This document shows, piece after piece, positions 61,462 through 64,000 of a stretch of DNA of 64,000 nucleotides. The stretch comes from Gaoshiqia sp050178015 (GTDB lineage: Bacteria; Bacteroidota; Bacteroidia; Bacteroidales; Prolixibacteraceae): positions 1-64,000 of the forward strand of contig JBFXGM010000015.1 in assembly GCA_050178015.1 (NCBI GenBank), read 5' to 3'. The translations under genes were made by a program, and so were the position numbers. The stretch's first letter is position 1, and every line of letters begins with the position of its first letter. The notes beneath the pieces were generated by a model. The model made no database searches and was not told the DNA's origin. It saw only the letters and a program-made list of their open reading frames with translations.

Positions 61462-63237
61462 ATGAAAAATATACTATCACTTTTCGTTCTTGTACTTCTG
61501 TTTTCAGCCTGCGACGATTTGTTCGAACCGGCTATTGAGAACAACAGGGGGCTCGAAGCTATGTACAACGAACCTACTTATGCACAGGGCATTTTGGCCA
61601 ATGCGTATATTCTGCTTCCCTATTCCGGCACACCCAATAGCGATGTGGCAACGGATGATGCGGTGTCAAACGACAACAGTAATGCCTATCTGTCCATGGC
61701 AACCGGTTCGTGGACAGCCAATAGCAATCCCATGTCGCAATGGCAAGGCCGCAGAAATGCCATTCAATACCTGAACTTGTTTCTCGCGAATGTTGATGAA
61801 GTCGTTTGGAGTAAAGACGAAGTAATCCGGACCATGTACAACGACCGTTTAAAAGGCGAAGCCTACGGTTTACGTGCGGTACAGATGTACTATCTGTTGT
61901 TGGCCCACGGCGGCTGGACCCAAGACGGAAGATTGCTGGGCGTTCCAAATCTCACCGAACCCGAAACTGCTTCGTCGGACTTTAACCTGCCCCGGAACAC
62001 GTTTCAGGAATGTGTTGACCAGATTTTGGCCGATGCCAATCAAGCCATCGAACTGCTTCCGCTTGATTACGGTGATATCGCCGATGCTGATATCCCCAAC
62101 AAATACAAGTCCCTGGGAGTATCCAATGCCGGTGATTATAACCGCGTAAACGGTAACCACATGCGAGGCCGTATAACCGGACGTATCGTAGAAGCCGTGC
62201 GCGCTCAGCTTGCCTTGTTGTCGGCCAGCCCGGCATACAGTGCCGGTACTGATGTAAGCTGGGAAGATGCCGCCAATTTTGCCGCCACTGTACTCGACCG
62301 GATCAATGGCGTTAGCGGTTTGGCTGCCAACGGTGGAATTTGGTATGAGAAAAATCAAGTGGAAAATTTGGCCTCCGGTGAAAATCACGCCGAAATTATC
62401 TGGAGGGGTGATATCGGTCAGAGCATTTCGTTGGAGACTGACAATTTCCCGCCTTCTTTGTTTGGCCGGGGTCGTGTAAACCCAACCCAAAACTTGGTGG
62501 ATGCTTTCCCGATGGTCAATGGTTATCCCATTACCGATCCGGCAAGTGGCTACGACCCTGCCAATCCGTACGCGGATCGCGACCCCCGTCTGGGAAAGTA
62601 CATTGTAGTTAATGAAAGCAAGCAAGGGCCAAGTAGTAGTACAATTGTTATCGGAACCTATGGTACCAATAACGATGTGATCAATAAGGAAAGCGGTTTG
62701 TCAACCCGTACCGGTTATTATTTGCGCAAATTAATGCGTTCGGATTGTAACCCTGATCCTCAGTATAATACTGAGCAGAAGCATTATACCGCCCGTATCC
62801 GCTATACCGAAATGTTCCTGGCTTATGCCGAAGCTGCAAACGAAGCCTGGGGGCCCACCAGCAATGGCGGACATGCTTATTCGGCTTACGATGTGGTTAA
62901 AGCAATTCGCCAAAGAGCCGGTATCGGAACCGATAATAGCGATGCTTACCTGGAGTCGGTTAAAGGTGATCAGGATGCCATGCGGCAACTTATTCGGAAT
63001 GAGAGACGTCTGGAACTCTGTTTCGAGAATCAACGCTTCTGGGATTTGCGTCGCTGGAAAGTGGCCAACCTGAATGAAACCGCTCGCGGTATGCAAATTG
63101 ATAAGCCTAGCGGTGCATTGACCTACTCACCCCTAAATGTTGAAATCAGGGACTACAAAGACTATATGTATCATGGCCCGGTACCTTATGGTGAAATCCA
63201 GAAATGGAGCAACCTGGAACAGAATGCGGGCTGGTAA
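61462..63237 (+). CDS. SusD-type glycan-binding lipoprotein, second pair
   Basis: The 591-residue surface lipoprotein has a signal ending in the lipobox LLFSAC. SusD-type features are MYNDRLKGEAYGLRAVQMYYLLL (TPR-like helices), YTEMFLAYAEAANEAWG, and RQLIRNERRLELCFENQRFWDLRRWK near the end. It shares little with the first SusD, so the pair is an old duplicate or was acquired separately. It is partner to the SusC just upstream and lies 25 bases before the next lipoprotein gene. Confidence 0.94.
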   Translation: MKNILSLFVLVLLFSACDDLFEPAIENNRGLEAMYNEPTYAQGILANAYILLPYSGTPNSDVATDDAVSNDNSNAYLSMATGSWTANSNPMSQWQGRRNAIQYLNLFLANVDEVVWSKDEVIRTMYNDRLKGEAYGLRAVQMYYLLLAHGGWTQDGRLLGVPNLTEPETASSDFNLPRNTFQECVDQILADANQAIELLPLDYGDIADADIPNKYKSLGVSNAGDYNRVNGNHMRGRITGRIVEAVRAQLALLSASPAYSAGTDVSWEDAANFAATVLDRINGVSGLAANGGIWYEKNQVENLASGENHAEIIWRGDIGQSISLETDNFPPSLFGRGRVNPTQNLVDAFPMVNGYPITDPASGYDPANPYADRDPRLGKYIVVNESKQGPSSSTIVIGTYGTNNDVINKESGLSTRTGYYLRKLMRSDCNPDPQYNTEQKHYTARIRYTEMFLAYAEAANEAWGPTSNGGHAYSAYDVVKAIRQRAGIGTDNSDAYLESVKGDQDAMRQLIRNERRLELCFENQRFWDLRRWKVANLNETARGMQIDKPSGALTYSPLNVEIRDYKDYMYHGPVPYGEIQKWSNLEQNAGW

Positions 63238-63262
63238 TTTGTAATGATAAATATTGAAGAAT

Positions 63263-64000
63263 ATGAAACAGTTTAAATTTTTATGGATATTGGCTGCCGG
63301 ACTCTTATCATTAGTGATGACGTCCTGCGAAAATCAGGATGTTGAGTTTCCGGATTTCGATCACAGTTCTGTCTATTTTGCCTACCAGTATCCGGTGCGA
63401 ACAATTGTACTGGGTGAGGATATTGTCGATAATACCCTTGATAATGAGCATAAATGTGAAATTTATGCCACCATGGGCGGCGTTTACAACAATACGCACC
63501 GAATCGATATTGATGTGGTGGTGAACAATTCTTTGGTGAACAATTTGTTTTTCGGAGATGGTTCTCCGGTACTGGCCATGCCTTCAGCTTATTACACGTT
63601 GTCAGGGAACCAGATATCGTTGGATCAAGAGATGCAAGGCAGCGTACAGGTACAATTAACCGATGCATTTTTTGCCGATGCGCAATCCTTGAAAAACACC
63701 TATGTGATCCCTTTGCAGATGACCAGTGTGGCGAATGCCGACTCCATCCTTTCCGGAAAACCAAAATTTGATGGTGCCGTCAGGGGTAATACCGCTGATT
63801 GGGATGTTGAACCTAAAGATTTTGTGCTTTATTGCGTGAAATTTATCAACCCCTGGCATGCCAATTACCTGCGCCGCGGGAAGGATGTTATCACCAAGGA
63901 CGGGGTCACTACAAATGTTGTCCGGCACAGTACGTATGTCGAAAATGATGAGGTGATTCATCTGAGCACACTTTCAATGAACAGCCTTCAGCTTCCGATG
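63263..64000 (+). CDS. DUF1735/DUF5627-type surface lipoprotein (3' end missing)
   Basis: The frame opens at ATG 63263 and is still open at the window edge (246 codons seen). A lipoprotein signal ends in the lipobox MTSC near residue 22. The next part (VEFPDFDHSSVYFAYQYPVR, then CEIYATMGGVYNN and PSAYYTLSGNQISLD) fits the DUF1735/BT_3987-like N-terminal domain, often joined to a DUF5627 region. These occur directly after SusD in many PULs and are thought to be surface glycan-binding proteins. The C-terminal carbohydrate-binding part lies beyond the window, so its ligand cannot be judged. Confidence 0.78.
   Translation, partial: MKQFKFLWILAAGLLSLVMTSCENQDVEFPDFDHSSVYFAYQYPVRTIVLGEDIVDNTLDNEHKCEIYATMGGVYNNTHRIDIDVVVNNSLVNNLFFGDGSPVLAMPSAYYTLSGNQISLDQEMQGSVQVQLTDAFFADAQSLKNTYVIPLQMTSVANADSILSGKPKFDGAVRGNTADWDVEPKDFVLYCVKFINPWHANYLRRGKDVITKDGVTTNVVRHSTYVENDEVIHLSTLSMNSLQLPM

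Noticed and set aside
1..64000. tRNA, rRNA, insertion sequences, phage or plasmid genes
   Set aside because: Reading for tRNA arms, transposase motifs and integrases gave nothing that I could support; an automated RNA search would be the decisive test.

Overview
The window comes from a Bacteroidota genome, most likely a free-living or sediment member of the Bacteroidia such as the Marinilabiliales/Prolixibacteraceae. This placement is inferred from gene content, not from a marker-gene search. The indicators are a type IX secretion (T9SS) type B substrate with PorP/SprF and OmpA partners, SusC/SusD pairs, a hybrid two-component regulator, Bacteroidota-only DUF families (DUF5606, DUF3276, DUF3822), and -7 promoter elements of the form TAnnTTTG.

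Layout. (1) 1-4170: the 3' part of a large secreted repeat protein with a gliding-type C-terminal domain, then a PorP/SprF protein and an OmpA-family lipoprotein-sized protein. (2) 4343-11582: housekeeping genes: DUF5606, a DnaQ-like exonuclease, argS, a conserved small protein, ffh, folD, an M48 metallopeptidase lipoprotein and a DUF3276 nucleic-acid-binding protein. (3) 11695-17841, minus strand: a TCA operon acn - IDH (eukaryotic type) - icd (bacterial type) - gltA. Both IDHs are intact and their coenzyme-site residues differ. (4) 18065-20479, minus strand: a Gfo/Idh/MocA oxidoreductase and a GH29 fucosidase. (5) 20862-24874: a respiratory operon with an eight-heme tetrathionate-reductase-family cytochrome, a membrane cytochrome b, and two half-size YeeE/YedE sulfur-transport proteins, the second fused to a rhodanese-like domain without its catalytic Cys. 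(6) 24960-34620: rsmD, DUF3822, a membrane-anchored unknown, a RecD-like helicase, a secreted C1 peptidase, a second GH29, DUF4197, YceI, pirin and an AraC regulator.

(7) 34900-64000: a polysaccharide utilization locus (PUL), probably for decorated (arabino)xylan, that continues past the window. It holds GH43, GH43, GH97, a GH43-CBM6-GH8 fusion, a GH5-GH43-Ig-CBM fusion, a hybrid two-component sensor/regulator, a lipidated GH43, two SusC/SusD pairs in tandem, and the start of a DUF1735/DUF5627-type lipoprotein. The expected working order is: glycan binding by SusD and the last lipoprotein, import by SusC, cutting to xylose, arabinose and side-chain sugars by the GH5, GH8, GH43 and GH97 modules, and sensing of an oligosaccharide by the hybrid regulator. 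Just upstream of the PUL lies a frameshifted lipoprotein leader, and within it are a 17-bp inverted repeat and a CACAGAG-type dispersed repeat.

The parts most worth a second look are the sulfur-linked octaheme operon, the two-IDH TCA operon and the two multimodular glycosidases. I found no tRNA, rRNA, CRISPR array, transposase or phage gene.
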